Part shown: positions 1-8,688 of the stretch, in pieces
Position numbering within the stretch: the stretch's first letter is position 1
How the letters are laid out: each line of letters starts with the position of its first letter
NCBI RefSeq assembly: GCF_002362315.1
Contig: NZ_MTZV01000004.1
Coordinates: 1,240,001-1,304,000 of the forward strand
DNA length: 64,000 nt
DNA from: Paraburkholderia acidicola
Lineage (GTDB): Bacteria > Pseudomonadota > Gammaproteobacteria > Burkholderiales > Burkholderiaceae
Direction: 5' to 3'
Program-made: the position numbers and the translations under genes
Notes under the pieces: model-generated
The model's database searches: none
Told to the model about the DNA's origin: nothing
The model's input: the letters and a program-made list of their open reading frames with translations, nothing else

Positions 1-625
1 CGTTCGCATACAACCCCGCGCTGTTCACGACGCAACCGGCGCTGATCGTCGTCGGCGCCGCGCCGCCCACTTTGACGATGAACCGCCCGTTGCTCGCCTC
101 GATTGATTCGACCGGCGCATGAAACGCGCACACCGCGCCGTCGCGTTCGGCATCGCCCTGGAGCGCAAGCATCAATTGATGGCTATCGACGATCCCCGTT
201 TGCGGCGAAAACACCGCAGCGACACATTGCAGTGCCGGTTCGAGCGCCTGCGCTTCCGCGCCACTGATCCGCAGCAGGTCGAGCACACCGTTTTCCTTGC
301 CGCGCGCCGCAATGCTTTCGAGCTGCGCAATCTGGTTGGGCGCCGTCGCAACCAGCAACTTACCGCACCGCTGATGCGGCACGCCGCGCGCCGCGCAGTA
401 CTCATAGAGCAGTTCGCGACCGCGCACGCACAACGACGCTTTTAGCGAACCGCGCGGATAGTAGAGCCCCGCATGAATCACTTCGCTGTTACGCGAACTG
501 GTGCCGACACCGATCGCTTCCGCCGCTTCGACAACGATCACTTCGCGTCCGCGCGCAGCCAGCGCGCGCGCCACGGCGAGGCCGACTACACCCGCGCCGA
601 TCACTACACATTCGATCTGATCCAT
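1..625 (-). CDS. FAD-dependent oxidoreductase, L-2-hydroxyglutarate oxidase (LhgO)-like, 3' end cut by window edge
   Basis: The N-terminal 208 residues are present and the C-terminal part lies beyond base 1. The protein opens with a Rossmann FAD-binding fingerprint (VVIGAGVVGLAVARAL, about residues 7-22) followed by VVEAAEAIGVGTSSRNSEVIHAGLYY. The SSRNS-V-HAG-YY block is characteristic of the L-2-hydroxyglutarate dehydrogenase/oxidase branch of the DAO superfamily, which oxidises L-2-hydroxyglutarate to 2-oxoglutarate. The start is the ATG at 623-625. The family is well supported; the substrate is inferred from that one block, and other DAO-family 2-hydroxyacid or amino-acid oxidases are possible. 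It lies downstream of the AAA+ gene on the same strand across a 181-bp gap, so it may have its own promoter. Confidence 0.8.
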   Translation of the reverse strand, partial: MDQIECVVIGAGVVGLAVARALAARGREVIVVEAAEAIGVGTSSRNSEVIHAGLYYPRGSLKASLCVRGRELLYEYCAARGVPHQRCGKLLVATAPNQIAQLESIAARGKENGVLDLLRISGAEAQALEPALQCVAAVFSPQTGIVDSHQLMLALQGDAERDGAVCAFHAPVESIEASNGRFIVKVGGAAPTTISAGCVVNSAGLYAN

Positions 626-806
626 GGGTCTCGCAGCGGCGCCTGGCGCCGTGCTTCGTCTCGCTCAATTGCTGCCTGACTGCTGGATGGGAACAGGGTG
701 GGGTCGCGATCGACACCAACGCGCTACAACGCGCTGTGTGTCGCCGCGAACCTCATCCGCATTTGTCGAAATTGTACGACGCGGAACAAAAAACCCGCAG
801 AAGCGT

Positions 807-1784
807 TCAGAACCCGATCGGTTTGCGGCGCGAGCCGTAGTCGAGACGAATGTCGTCGGGTTCGATCTGCTCGTGACCGGCAATCCGCGCCGCGCCGAAT
901 CCGTTGAGAATCGCCCGGCGCATTTCGCGTGGCGACGCCTGGGTCAGCGCGTCGAGCGTCCGGTCATCGAGTTGCGTCGGAAAACGCACGCCCCAACCGT
1001 GCGCCGTGCGGATCTCGTCGTAGATTGCCTGCGCGATGCGGCGCGCGCCGTCGCGATCAGGCGGCGGGATTTCGTACACGTTCATGCGGTTCAGGATCGG
1101 CTCGGGAATCGCGCGTTCGTCGTTGGCCGTCGCGATCCAGATCACGTGGCCCGCGTTGATCGGCACTTCGGCGAATTCATCGATGAAGGTCTGCGCGGTA
1201 TCGTGTTCGAGCAACGCGTACAGCGCGCCGAGCGGATCGTATTGGGAATCGCCGGTGGCCTTGTCGATTTCGTCGACCACGATGACCGGATTCGCGTAGC
1301 TGCCGTGCACGAGCGCGTCGAATACCTTGCCGGGTTTCGCGTTCTTCCATTGCGACGATGCACCCGAGAGTATCCAGCCCGCCGTCAACGAACTCATCGC
1401 GATGTAGTGATACGCGGTGCCCAGCAAACGCGCGAGATGCTTCGCAAAATGCGTCTTGCCGATGCCGGGGTCGCCAAGCAGCAGGATTGGCATCAGTTCG
1501 AGCCGGTCCTCGGTTTCGATGCACAGCGCGACCTGGCGACGCACATCGTCGAGCGGTTCTTCGAAGTTCGGCAGCGCGCCGATCAGATCGTCGATCGATG
1601 GCATCCGGTTCGGCTTGACGCAGAAGCGCAGGTTGCCGATCTTCAGCATCTTCTCGTACGTCGTGCGCAACGCGTCGTTCGCACCATCGCCAAGCTCGTT
1701 CAGCGCAGACTCGATCCGGTCGAGATCGTAGACCTTGCTGAACGACGCCACGGCGATTTCCTGCTTGATCATGGCTGTCGTCAT
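807..1784 (-). CDS. AAA+ family ATPase (Lon/MoxR-like core, no protease domain)
   Basis: This 325-residue protein has one AAA+ module. Walker A is GDPGIGKTH (about 104-112), Walker B is VIVVDEIDK (about 167-175), a sensor-1-type IATAND segment follows, and a C-terminal small domain carries a sensor-2-like PREMRRAI. The ATPase region resembles the Lon ATPase domain, but there is no Ser-Lys protease domain and no Lon N-terminal domain. It is probably a chaperone or remodelling ATPase. No VWA-domain partner, as seen with MoxR-type ATPases, is visible nearby, so the client is unknown. The start is the ATG at 1784; a second in-frame ATG lies four codons in. Confidence 0.85.
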   Translation of the reverse strand: MTTAMIKQEIAVASFSKVYDLDRIESALNELGDGANDALRTTYEKMLKIGNLRFCVKPNRMPSIDDLIGALPNFEEPLDDVRRQVALCIETEDRLELMPILLLGDPGIGKTHFAKHLARLLGTAYHYIAMSSLTAGWILSGASSQWKNAKPGKVFDALVHGSYANPVIVVDEIDKATGDSQYDPLGALYALLEHDTAQTFIDEFAEVPINAGHVIWIATANDERAIPEPILNRMNVYEIPPPDRDGARRIAQAIYDEIRTAHGWGVRFPTQLDDRTLDALTQASPREMRRAILNGFGAARIAGHEQIEPDDIRLDYGSRRKPIGF

Positions 1785-2065
1785 CGTTCACCCCGTCGTG
1801 CTGGACCCGCAGGTGCGGCATTTTTGCGCACCCTTATGAGTCAGTGTAGCGATGCACAATTTGCGCGCAAGCGAGCAGCCGCGTGTGTTTGCTGCTAACA
1901 GGCACAGCGCATGCTCTATCTGATCGATACGGATTCCCGTCAGCAACTGAAATGCACTCTTGCAGAACCCGCCGCGCGATCGGCGGTCAGAGAACCGTTA
2001 TTGCCATCAGGCGTAAGATGAGCGCCTGTTCCATCGGCAGGATGCAGGCGCCGGAGATCGTTCTC

Positions 2066-2554
2066 ATGTGGAAAACCAGTATCGCCGCCGTGCTGTTCGG
2101 CACTGCACTGCTCGCGCATGCGCAGGAGTCGGCGCAGCCGGTCGTGCAATGGCAGTTGCAAGTCGTGCGCGACGGCCAGCAGATCGACGCGTTCGACGGT
2201 ACGACGACCGTCGGCCAGGCGCGCACGGACACGCATCATCATGTCGTGCAACACAACCTCGGCTGCAAGGATCAACCGGCCGGCAGCATCGATCTGTTGC
2301 GCACGCTCACCGTGTCGCCGACCCAGGTCGACGCGAACACCGTGACGCTCGCCATCGATGCACAGGAAACCCTCGAAGACGACAGCGCGCAGCAAACCAG
2401 CGAAGGCTGCAAGCTGCCGCCGCAACCGCGCGTCGTGAACGCCAGTCATCCGGGCCTGCAGGTCAAGACCGGTGAATGGACTGCATGGACGATCGTCGAC
2501 AAGAATCCGATGCTCGTCTACCGCGTGCGCGCCAGTCTCGCGAATCACTCATGA
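2066..2554 (+). CDS. Small secreted protein of unknown function
   Basis: A protein of 162 residues with a clear Sec signal peptide (MWKTSIAAVLFGTALLAHA, probable cleavage before QES), so it should be periplasmic. I chose the ATG at 2066 because a GGAG Shine-Dalgarno lies about 9 bases upstream and the signal peptide starts there; the frame stays open upstream to 1883. The mature part has two cysteines (in LGCKDQ and EGCKL) that could form a disulfide, and alternating hydrophobic residues suggesting a beta-rich fold. I do not recognise the family. The stop overlaps an ATGA at 2551, and the next gene starts 28 bases later on the same strand, so the two may be co-transcribed. Confidence 0.7.
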   Translation: MWKTSIAAVLFGTALLAHAQESAQPVVQWQLQVVRDGQQIDAFDGTTTVGQARTDTHHHVVQHNLGCKDQPAGSIDLLRTLTVSPTQVDANTVTLAIDAQETLEDDSAQQTSEGCKLPPQPRVVNASHPGLQVKTGEWTAWTIVDKNPMLVYRVRASLANHS

Positions 2555-2582
2555 CATCGACAAAAGACGTGGACGACGCGGC

Positions 2583-3380
2583 ATGCGAAACCCCGAGGAT
2601 CTGATTCGCGACATCGCGCAGCCGAAAGACTTCATTGCGGTGAGCTGGAACCTGCACAAGGGCCGCTCGCCGCTCGGCTTTCAGGCATGGCAGGCGATGC
2701 AGCGCTGGGTGCAGTCGACGCACGCCGATGCGTATTTCCTGCAGGAAGCGATGGCGCGGCGCATGCCGGCGCCGGTTCTGTCGAGTACTTTCGGCGCACC
2801 GCTCACCGATCCAGCCGATGATGTCTGGCATTGCCAGGCCACCGAAATCGCCCGCGCGCTCGAACTCGAAATCGCGCTTGGGCCGAATGTGTTCAAACCT
2901 TCATGGCGCCACGGCAATGCGATCCTGTCGCCGCATCCGCTTGATCTCGGCGGACGCTGGGACATCTCCGCACATCGCTTCGAGCGACGCGGTCTGCTGG
3001 TCGCGCGCGCGACGTTCGCGGGGCACTCGGTGACGTTGCTGTGTGCGCATCTTGCGCTCACGCGCGCCGCCCGCCTGCGGCAGATGAACTGGATCGCACA
3101 CTGGATCGCGAAAGAAGCGCCAAGCGGCCCACTCGTACTCGCCGGCGATTTCAACGACTGGCGCAACGACTCGGTGCCGCTTTTCGGCGAGCACGGACTG
3201 CATGAAGTCGCCACGCTGCTCGGCGAACCGGGGCGAACGTTCCCGGCGTTTTCACCGGCGCTCGCGCTCGACAAGATGTTCGTGCGCGACATGAAGCCGA
3301 TCGAATGGATTCCGCCTGCCCAGGAAACGGCATGGCTGTCGGATCATCTTCCGTATATGGCGCGCCTGCAGGTCGGCTGA
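2583..3380 (+). CDS. Endonuclease/exonuclease/phosphatase (EEP) family hydrolase
   Basis: 265 residues with the EEP-fold landmarks: an early beta strand VSWNLHKG, the metal-ligand LQEA, a central HLALTRAARLRQM, the catalytic LVLAGDFNDW and a C-terminal SDHLPYMARLQV. These supply the Asn, Glu, Asp/Asn and Asp/His ligands of the DNase I/Mg-dependent phosphodiesterase fold. The substrate cannot be read from the sequence; nucleic acid, phosphoinositide-like and lipid phosphodiesters are all known in the superfamily. No signal peptide is visible, so it is likely cytoplasmic. The ATG at 2583 has no strong Shine-Dalgarno; the frame is open back to 2472, so the start is uncertain. Confidence 0.8.
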   Translation: MRNPEDLIRDIAQPKDFIAVSWNLHKGRSPLGFQAWQAMQRWVQSTHADAYFLQEAMARRMPAPVLSSTFGAPLTDPADDVWHCQATEIARALELEIALGPNVFKPSWRHGNAILSPHPLDLGGRWDISAHRFERRGLLVARATFAGHSVTLLCAHLALTRAARLRQMNWIAHWIAKEAPSGPLVLAGDFNDWRNDSVPLFGEHGLHEVATLLGEPGRTFPAFSPALALDKMFVRDMKPIEWIPPAQETAWLSDHLPYMARLQVG

Positions 3381-3390
3381 ACCGGGCCTA

Positions 3391-4368
3391 TCAGAAACGC
3401 TGCGGCGTCCACACGATGCGTGCAGTAATCGCTTCGCCTGGCATCAGCACCTGGCCGCCCGCGTGCCCGGGTGTCTCGCCTGCGTTGAACGAGTCGGTTG
3501 TGTTCGTCACCGGCTCGACGCACAGCAAATCTTCGTTCGCCGGAGCGAACACCACCAGATGATCGAATGGCGCCTCGGCGGTCAACGTCAGGCGGCGCCG
3601 CTCGTCGGTCCACGTCACGATCGCCTCGTGCGCCCAGCCCGCAAAATTGTTGTCGAGATCGAAAGCGTCGGCAGGCATGCCGCTGCGCAGCGCATCGACG
3701 GCCGGGTGCGGGCCCAGATGCGTTGGCAGCACGTCGCGGTCCGCGTGCCACATCGCCTGCACCTGCGCGTGAACCTGCGTGTGCGGCGTGCGCGGGTAAT
3801 ACGGGTGATGGCCCATACCGAACGGCATCGGGCGATCGGAGCGGTTGTGTGCGCTCAACGTCAGATGCAGCGCTCCGCCGATCAACTCGATACGCTGCTG
3901 CGCGTCGTAGTGAAACGGCCAGTCGCCACGCCGCCGGACGTCCGGCACATGTTCGAAATGCAACTCGAGTGCGCTCGGTGTGCGCGTACCGACACTCCAG
4001 GCGCGACGCCAGGCGTGACCATGCAGCGCGTGCGGAAAGCGATTGCCGTCGCCGGCGAGGTCGACCGTGCGCCCCTCGAATTCGAAGCGCGCATCGCGAA
4101 TGCGGTTACAGTACGGAAACAGTGGGAAGCTGCCCATTCGCAACGGATCGCGTGCGTTGAGCGCAGATTGCGTCGCTGGCCGGAACCAATGTAACGGGCC
4201 CGTAGTCGAGACATCGTAGTACGACGCAATCGAGCCGCCGATATGTGGCGCCACCGTCAGCCGCGTGTCGCCGCTGCTCAGTTCGATCAAGGCGGCATCG
4301 GCCTGCGGCGCATGGAACGACGCGGCGCGGGGAACAGATACGGGGGTACTCGGAGATGCGTCGCGCAT
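3391..4368 (-). CDS. Aldose 1-epimerase (galactose-mutarotase-like) family protein
   Basis: A 325-residue mutarotase fold. Family features include GGSIASYY, FPLFPYCNRIRDARF (the NRI substrate-binding segment), the HALHGHAWR histidine motif, MGHHPYYPR and a C-terminal FAPANEDLLCVEPVT. Mutarotases interconvert alpha and beta anomers of free sugars in the cytoplasm or periplasm. No signal peptide is visible. The gene is divergent from the LacI-regulator/ABC-importer genes, and its upstream DNA carries the same 11-base element as the importer promoter. It therefore probably conditions the sugar taken up by that system. The precise sugar is inferred, not shown. Confidence 0.88.
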   Translation of the reverse strand: MRDASPSTPVSVPRAASFHAPQADAALIELSSGDTRLTVAPHIGGSIASYYDVSTTGPLHWFRPATQSALNARDPLRMGSFPLFPYCNRIRDARFEFEGRTVDLAGDGNRFPHALHGHAWRRAWSVGTRTPSALELHFEHVPDVRRRGDWPFHYDAQQRIELIGGALHLTLSAHNRSDRPMPFGMGHHPYYPRTPHTQVHAQVQAMWHADRDVLPTHLGPHPAVDALRSGMPADAFDLDNNFAGWAHEAIVTWTDERRRLTLTAEAPFDHLVVFAPANEDLLCVEPVTNTTDSFNAGETPGHAGGQVLMPGEAITARIVWTPQRF

Positions 4369-4437
4369 GGTCGGATAGAAGCGGCGGTTGAGGGTCGGAA
4401 ACGGCCCGGCGCGTCTGAGAATCGCACGACACAGCAG

Positions 4438-4466
4438 TATTGGTCAATATTATTAGTAATAAATTG
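4438..4466. promoter_or_regulatory. Candidate LacI-family operator in the mutarotase promoter
   Basis: An AT-rich island in GC-rich DNA contains TATTGGTCAAT (4438-4448), immediately followed by a perfect inverted repeat TTATTA-G-TAATAA (4450-4462). The reverse complement of the first element, ATTGACCAATA, recurs in the ABC-importer promoter at 5694-5704. In both places it lies in the same orientation relative to the downstream gene and includes a TTGACC -35-like hexamer. It sits about 70-80 bp upstream of the mutarotase start. Confidence 0.55.
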
Positions 4467-4536
4467 TCATATGTTTCCAGTACACGGCGCTGCCCCGTAG
4501 AGCCATCCAGACGGGTTTTGGCGCGTTGCCGGGCAC

Positions 4537-4547
4537 ATATTATTAGT
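4537..4547. promoter_or_regulatory. Second AT-rich operator-like element upstream of the LacI regulator
   Basis: ATATTATTAGT at 4537-4547 repeats exactly the 11 bases at 4447-4457. It lies about 70 bp upstream of the regulator ATG. Autoregulation of the LacI-family gene is a plausible reading but is inferred from the repeat only. Confidence 0.4.
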
Positions 4548-4615
4548 GGTACCGTCAATCCAGCCGGTTTTCCGGCATTTCCTGCTCTTGCCGCCGCGGC
4601 CGCGCGGTCAGCCTT

Positions 4616-5698
4616 ATGAAGAAAACGACTCAACGCCGTCCTACGATGACTGACATCGCCAAACTCACTGGCGTGTCCCAATCTTCAGTCTCACTGGTGC
4701 TGAACAACGCGACGGGCGCCAAGTTCTCCGAAGCCACCCGCAACAAGGTGCTCAAGGCGGCCCACGATCTCGGCTACCGGCTCGCGACGCGCGCACCGGT
4801 CGCGCCATCCAAGGACGAACGCAACCTGATCGTCTACCTGGCCGACGAAATCTCGACGAGCCCGCACCCGGTCGTCAACATCGACGGCGCGCGCGACGCG
4901 GCCTACGCGAACGGCAAGATGCTCGCGGTCTACTCCACCCATGGCAACGCCGACATCGAGCAGCAGGTGCTCGACACCGTGCTGTCGAGCCCGAACGTCT
5001 TCGGCGTGGTCTACGCAACGGTCTACACGCGCAAGGTCAGCCTGCCGGCCGCGCTGTCGCGCGTGCCGACCGTGCTGCTGAACTGCTACACGAGCGAGGG
5101 CGGCCAGTCGTCGGTGGTGCCGGCCGAGGTGGCAGGCGGCCACGTCGCAACCGAATACCTGCTGCGTGCCGGCCACCGGCGGATCGGCTACATCAACGGC
5201 GAGCCCTGGCAGGACGCGTCGAAAGACCGGCTGAAGGGTTACCGCACGGCGCTCGCCACCGCCGACCTGCCGTACACACCCGAGCTGGTGCGCGACGGCG
5301 ACTGGAGCTCCGGCACCGGTTTCGAGCAAACGTTGTCCTTGATGCGCGAGCCGAATCCGCCTTCTGCGATCTTCTGCGCGAACGACCTGATGGCGCTCGG
5401 CGCGATCGAAGCGCTCAAACAGCTCGGCCACCGCGTACCCGAAGATGTTTCGGTGCTCGGTTACGACGATCAGGAGATTGCGCGTCACACACATCCGGCA
5501 CTCTCCACGGTCGTGCTGCCGAATTACGAGCTGGGCCGCTGGGCTGTCGAAACCCTGCTGCAGGAAGAGCACAACCGTGCCGCCGGCGCGCCGGTGCGGC
5601 ACCGGATGGTCAAACTCGATGGTCCGCTGGTCGAACGCAGTTCGGTGAGGGTAATCACCGAGACAGAACAGCCAGTGACTAATATTATTATTGATTGA
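4616..5698 (+). CDS. LacI family transcriptional regulator of the sugar ABC importer locus
   Basis: 360 residues with the classical LacI layout. An N-terminal helix-turn-helix (TMTDIAKLTGVSQSSVSLVLNN, about residues 10-31) and hinge helix precede a periplasmic-binding-protein-like effector domain (FCANDLMALGAIEAL, VSVLGYDDQEIARHTHPALSTV). Members bind palindromic operators and release them on binding a sugar or sugar phosphate. The gene lies between the divergent mutarotase and the importer, and AT-rich inverted repeats flank it on both sides; one overlaps its own stop codon. It most likely represses both transcripts in the absence of substrate. Confidence 0.93.
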   Translation: MKKTTQRRPTMTDIAKLTGVSQSSVSLVLNNATGAKFSEATRNKVLKAAHDLGYRLATRAPVAPSKDERNLIVYLADEISTSPHPVVNIDGARDAAYANGKMLAVYSTHGNADIEQQVLDTVLSSPNVFGVVYATVYTRKVSLPAALSRVPTVLLNCYTSEGGQSSVVPAEVAGGHVATEYLLRAGHRRIGYINGEPWQDASKDRLKGYRTALATADLPYTPELVRDGDWSSGTGFEQTLSLMREPNPPSAIFCANDLMALGAIEALKQLGHRVPEDVSVLGYDDQEIARHTHPALSTVVLPNYELGRWAVETLLQEEHNRAAGAPVRHRMVKLDGPLVERSSVRVITETEQPVTNIIID

Positions 5699-5724
5699 CC
5701 AATAATAATTTCGAGTGGAATAAT
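5684..5724 (+). promoter_or_regulatory. Importer-operon promoter with overlapping inverted-repeat operator
   Basis: A perfect 10-bp inverted repeat, ATTATTATTG (5684-5693) and CAATAATAAT (5700-5709) with a 6-base spacer, spans the stop codon of the regulator gene. Within it TTGACC (5695-5700) forms a -35-like box, 18 bases from AATAAT (5719-5724). A repressor bound here would cover the -35. The shared element ATTGACCAATA (5694-5704) is the reverse complement of the site in front of the mutarotase gene. Confidence 0.6.
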
Positions 5725-5811
5725 CGGCGGGTCCGGGAATCTTCGTGTGGGGATGCGTCGGACCGCAACACCACAAAAGCACAAACAACCCACCAGGCAC
5801 TGGAGGAAGAC

Positions 5812-6831
5812 ATGGCGTCGCACAATCGGCAATTGAGCCGGCTGCGGGTTCATCCGCTGGCCGGATCGTTTCAGGTACTGACACTCGCACTGACACTCGG
5901 TCTCGGGGCGGCCGCGGCACATGCCGACGACGCGCTCCCCAAGCTGCCGAACAAAACCCCGCTGAAGGTCGGCTTCGCGCAGACCGAGAGCAACAACCCG
6001 TGGCGGCTCGCCGAAACGAAGAGCTTCAAGGACGTCGCCGCAAAATGCGGCTGGCAGCTCGTGATGACCGACGCCAACAGCTCGAACTCGAAGCAGGTGT
6101 CCGACATCCAGAGCATGATCGCGCAGCACGTCGATCTGCTCGTGTTCCCGCCGCGCGAAGAAAAGCCGCTCGCACCGGTCGTGCTGCAGGCGAAGAAGGC
6201 CGGCATTCCGGTGATCCTCGTCGATCGTGACGTCGATCAGTCGGTGGCGAAAGCGGGTCGCGACTACATCACGTTCATCGGTTCGGACTTCATCGATCAG
6301 GGCCACCGCGCCGCCGACTGGCTCGTCAAGGCGACCAGCGGCAAGGCGAAGATCATCGAGCTCGAAGGCACGACCGGCGCTTCCGCCGCCAACGATCGCA
6401 AGAAGGGCTTCGACGAAGTCATCGCGAAGAATCCGGGCATGCAGATCATCGCGTCGCAAAGCGGCGACTTCGCGCGCGACAAGGGCCGTCAGGTGATGGA
6501 GACGTTGTTGCAGGCGCATCCGGACGTAACCGCGGTGTACGCGCATAACGACGAAATGGCGCTCGGCGCGATCGCTGCGATCAAGGCAGCCGGCAAGCAG
6601 CCGGGCAAGGACATCCAGATCGTGACGATCGACGGTACAAAGGGCGGCATGGACGCGATCGCCGCCGGCGAACTCGGTGCAAGCGTGCAGTCGAGCCCGT
6701 TCTTCGGTGCACTCGCCTGCGACGTCGCACAGCGTTATGCGAAGGGCGAAAAGATTCCGACGTGGGTCAAGGTCTCGGATCGCTTCTACGACAAGAGCAA
6801 CGTGCAGCAGAGCATGCAGTACGGCTATTGA
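5812..6831 (+). CDS. Sugar ABC transporter substrate-binding protein, YtfQ-like
   Basis: 339 residues. A Sec signal peptide with a hydrophobic core ends near AAAAHADD, so the mature protein is periplasmic. The mature part is a type I periplasmic sugar-binding protein. It closely follows E. coli YtfQ (galactofuranose binding) in segments such as VELQGT/IELEGTTGASAA-DRKKGF, SQSGDF-R-KG and VYAHNDEM. The ATG at 5812 has a strong GGAGGAAG Shine-Dalgarno. It is the first gene of an SBP-ATPase-permease-permease set whose order matches ytfQ-ytfR-ytfT-yjfF. Furanose-form galactose is the best guess for the ligand, but related pentoses or hexoses cannot be excluded. Confidence 0.88.
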   Translation: MASHNRQLSRLRVHPLAGSFQVLTLALTLGLGAAAAHADDALPKLPNKTPLKVGFAQTESNNPWRLAETKSFKDVAAKCGWQLVMTDANSSNSKQVSDIQSMIAQHVDLLVFPPREEKPLAPVVLQAKKAGIPVILVDRDVDQSVAKAGRDYITFIGSDFIDQGHRAADWLVKATSGKAKIIELEGTTGASAANDRKKGFDEVIAKNPGMQIIASQSGDFARDKGRQVMETLLQAHPDVTAVYAHNDEMALGAIAAIKAAGKQPGKDIQIVTIDGTKGGMDAIAAGELGASVQSSPFFGALACDVAQRYAKGEKIPTWVKVSDRFYDKSNVQQSMQYGY

Positions 6832-6902
6832 TTGAAACGTAACGAGGTAACGCGGGGCCGGCGTGCAACGCGACCCGCTCCGCGGTTCACGGGCAGTGCG
6901 TG

Positions 6903-6927
6903 AGCGGAGAGCGTCGTGCACTCCGCT
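6903..6927 (+). other. Intercistronic hairpin between importer binding-protein and ATPase genes
   Basis: A 7-bp stem (AGCGGAG 6903-6909 with CTCCGCT 6921-6927, 11-base loop) sits inside the 240-bp gap after the substrate-binding protein gene. It has no U-tract. Such hairpins can stabilise the upstream message, giving more binding protein than transporter; that role is inferred. Confidence 0.35.
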
Positions 6928-7071
6928 GACGGGAAGGTTGGAAGCGGCGCGCCCGCAACAGGCGTAGAGCATCGCGCGGGCCGCCGCTTCGCTTTGTCCG
7001 GCGTACCATCACCTTGCGGCGCGGCCAGTATGCCCGCCGCGCGAAATACAGCATCGCATCCGGAGGACCCC

Positions 7072-8688
7072 GTGACGGCATCCGCCAGCCAGGCGCCACC
7101 CTCTCCCGACCTGCTTCGTTCGACGCTGCTGGATATGCAGGACATCCAGATCAGCTTCGGCGGCGTGCCCGCATTGCGCAGCGCGAACCTGAGCGTCGCA
7201 GCCGGCGAAGTGCACGCGCTGATCGGCCAGAACGGCGCCGGCAAGTCGACCATGATCAAGATCCTGACGGGCGCGTATCGGCGCACCGGTGGGAGCGTGC
7301 GCTTCGAAGGTCGCGAGATCGATTTCCGCAGTCCGAAGGCCGCTCGCGAAGCGGGCATCAGCACGATCTATCAAGAGATCAACCTGGTGCCGTTCCGCTC
7401 GGTGGCGGAAAACATTTTTCTTGGCCGCGAGCCGCGTCGCTTTGGTCTGATCGACTGGCGCACGGTGCAGCGCCGTGCCGCCGATCTGCTCGAATCGTTT
7501 GGCTTGCAGGTCGATGTGAAGAAGCCGGCTGGCAGCTATTCGACGGCGATCCAGCAGATGGTTGCGCTCGCGCGCGCCGTATCGGCGGACGCGAAGATGG
7601 TGATCATGGACGAGTCCACGTCGTCGCTCGACGAGCGCGAAGTGGAACTGCTCTTCACGGTCGTGCGCAAGTTGCGCGACGACGGTCGTGCGGTGATCTT
7701 CGTATCGCACCGGCTCGATGAACTGTATGCGCTCTGTGATCGCGTCACCGTGATGCGCGATGGACAGACCGTCGCGCAAAGCACGATGGCCGACATGGAC
7801 AAACGCCAGCTCGTCACGACGATGCTCGGTCGTACGCTCGCCGCCGTCGTGGAAGGCGATACCGCCGAGCGCGAAGTGCACCTCGCGCGCCGCGGCGAAG
7901 CGGCGATCAGCGTGCGCAAGGTCGGCGCGCGGCCGCTCGTCAACGATGTGTCGCTTGACGTGCATCGTGGTGAAGCGGTTGGACTCGCCGGGCTGCTCGG
8001 CTCAGGGCGTACGGAGACGATGCGTCTGATGTTCGGCGCCGATCCGCTCGAACGCGGCACGGTGGAGATCGGCGGCGAAACGGTCGCGCTGAAATCACCG
8101 CAGGACGCGATTGCGCGCGGTCTCGCGTATCTCACCGAAGATCGCAAGGGCGACGGCATCGTGCCCGAGCTGTCGGTGCGCGACAACCTGACGCTCGTGT
8201 GCCTGCGCACGCTCGCGAAGCACGGCATCGTCGACAGGAAACAGCAGCAGGCGATCGTCGAACGCTTCGTCGCGTCGCTCGGCATCAAGCTACGCAGCCC
8301 CGATCAACCGATCCGCGAGCTGTCGGGCGGCAATCAGCAAAAGGTGCTGCTCGCGCGCTGGCTGGCCGCACAACCGACGCTGCTGCTACTCGACGAGCCG
8401 ACGCGCGGCATCGATGTCGGCGCAAAAGCAGACGTCGCGAAGATCGTGCGCGACCTGCGCGACGCGGGTCTCGCGGTGTTGCTGTCTGCATCCGAACTCG
8501 AAGAATTGACCGCGGTCGCCGATCGGGCCGTTGTAATCCGCGACGGCCGCACGGTCGCTGAACTCGACGGCGCCGCGATGAGCGAAATCGCGATCATGGA
8601 TGCCATTGCATGGGGCAGCGAAGGTCAGTCAGCACTGGCGGAAGCGGCACACGCCGCGCACCCGGAGGACAGCCGGCATGGCTCATGA
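7072..8688 (+). CDS. Sugar ABC transporter ATP-binding protein, YtfR-like (two ABC domains)
   Basis: 538 residues with two tandem nucleotide-binding domains, as in RbsA/MglA/YtfR. The first has a canonical Walker A (GQNGAGKST) and DESTSSLD Walker B. The second has a degenerate Walker A (GLLGSGRTE) but intact signature (LSGGNQQKV) and Walker B (LLLLDEPTRGIDVGAK). This asymmetry is normal for the sugar subfamily. I place the start at the GTG at 7072 because a GGAGGA ribosome-binding site lies just upstream; the frame stays open to 6916 but that extension is Arg/Ala-rich and unlike the family. The C-terminus overlaps the next gene by 11 bp. Confidence 0.9.
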   Translation: MTASASQAPPSPDLLRSTLLDMQDIQISFGGVPALRSANLSVAAGEVHALIGQNGAGKSTMIKILTGAYRRTGGSVRFEGREIDFRSPKAAREAGISTIYQEINLVPFRSVAENIFLGREPRRFGLIDWRTVQRRAADLLESFGLQVDVKKPAGSYSTAIQQMVALARAVSADAKMVIMDESTSSLDEREVELLFTVVRKLRDDGRAVIFVSHRLDELYALCDRVTVMRDGQTVAQSTMADMDKRQLVTTMLGRTLAAVVEGDTAEREVHLARRGEAAISVRKVGARPLVNDVSLDVHRGEAVGLAGLLGSGRTETMRLMFGADPLERGTVEIGGETVALKSPQDAIARGLAYLTEDRKGDGIVPELSVRDNLTLVCLRTLAKHGIVDRKQQQAIVERFVASLGIKLRSPDQPIRELSGGNQQKVLLARWLAAQPTLLLLDEPTRGIDVGAKADVAKIVRDLRDAGLAVLLSASELEELTAVADRAVVIRDGRTVAELDGAAMSEIAIMDAIAWGSEGQSALAEAAHAAHPEDSRHGS

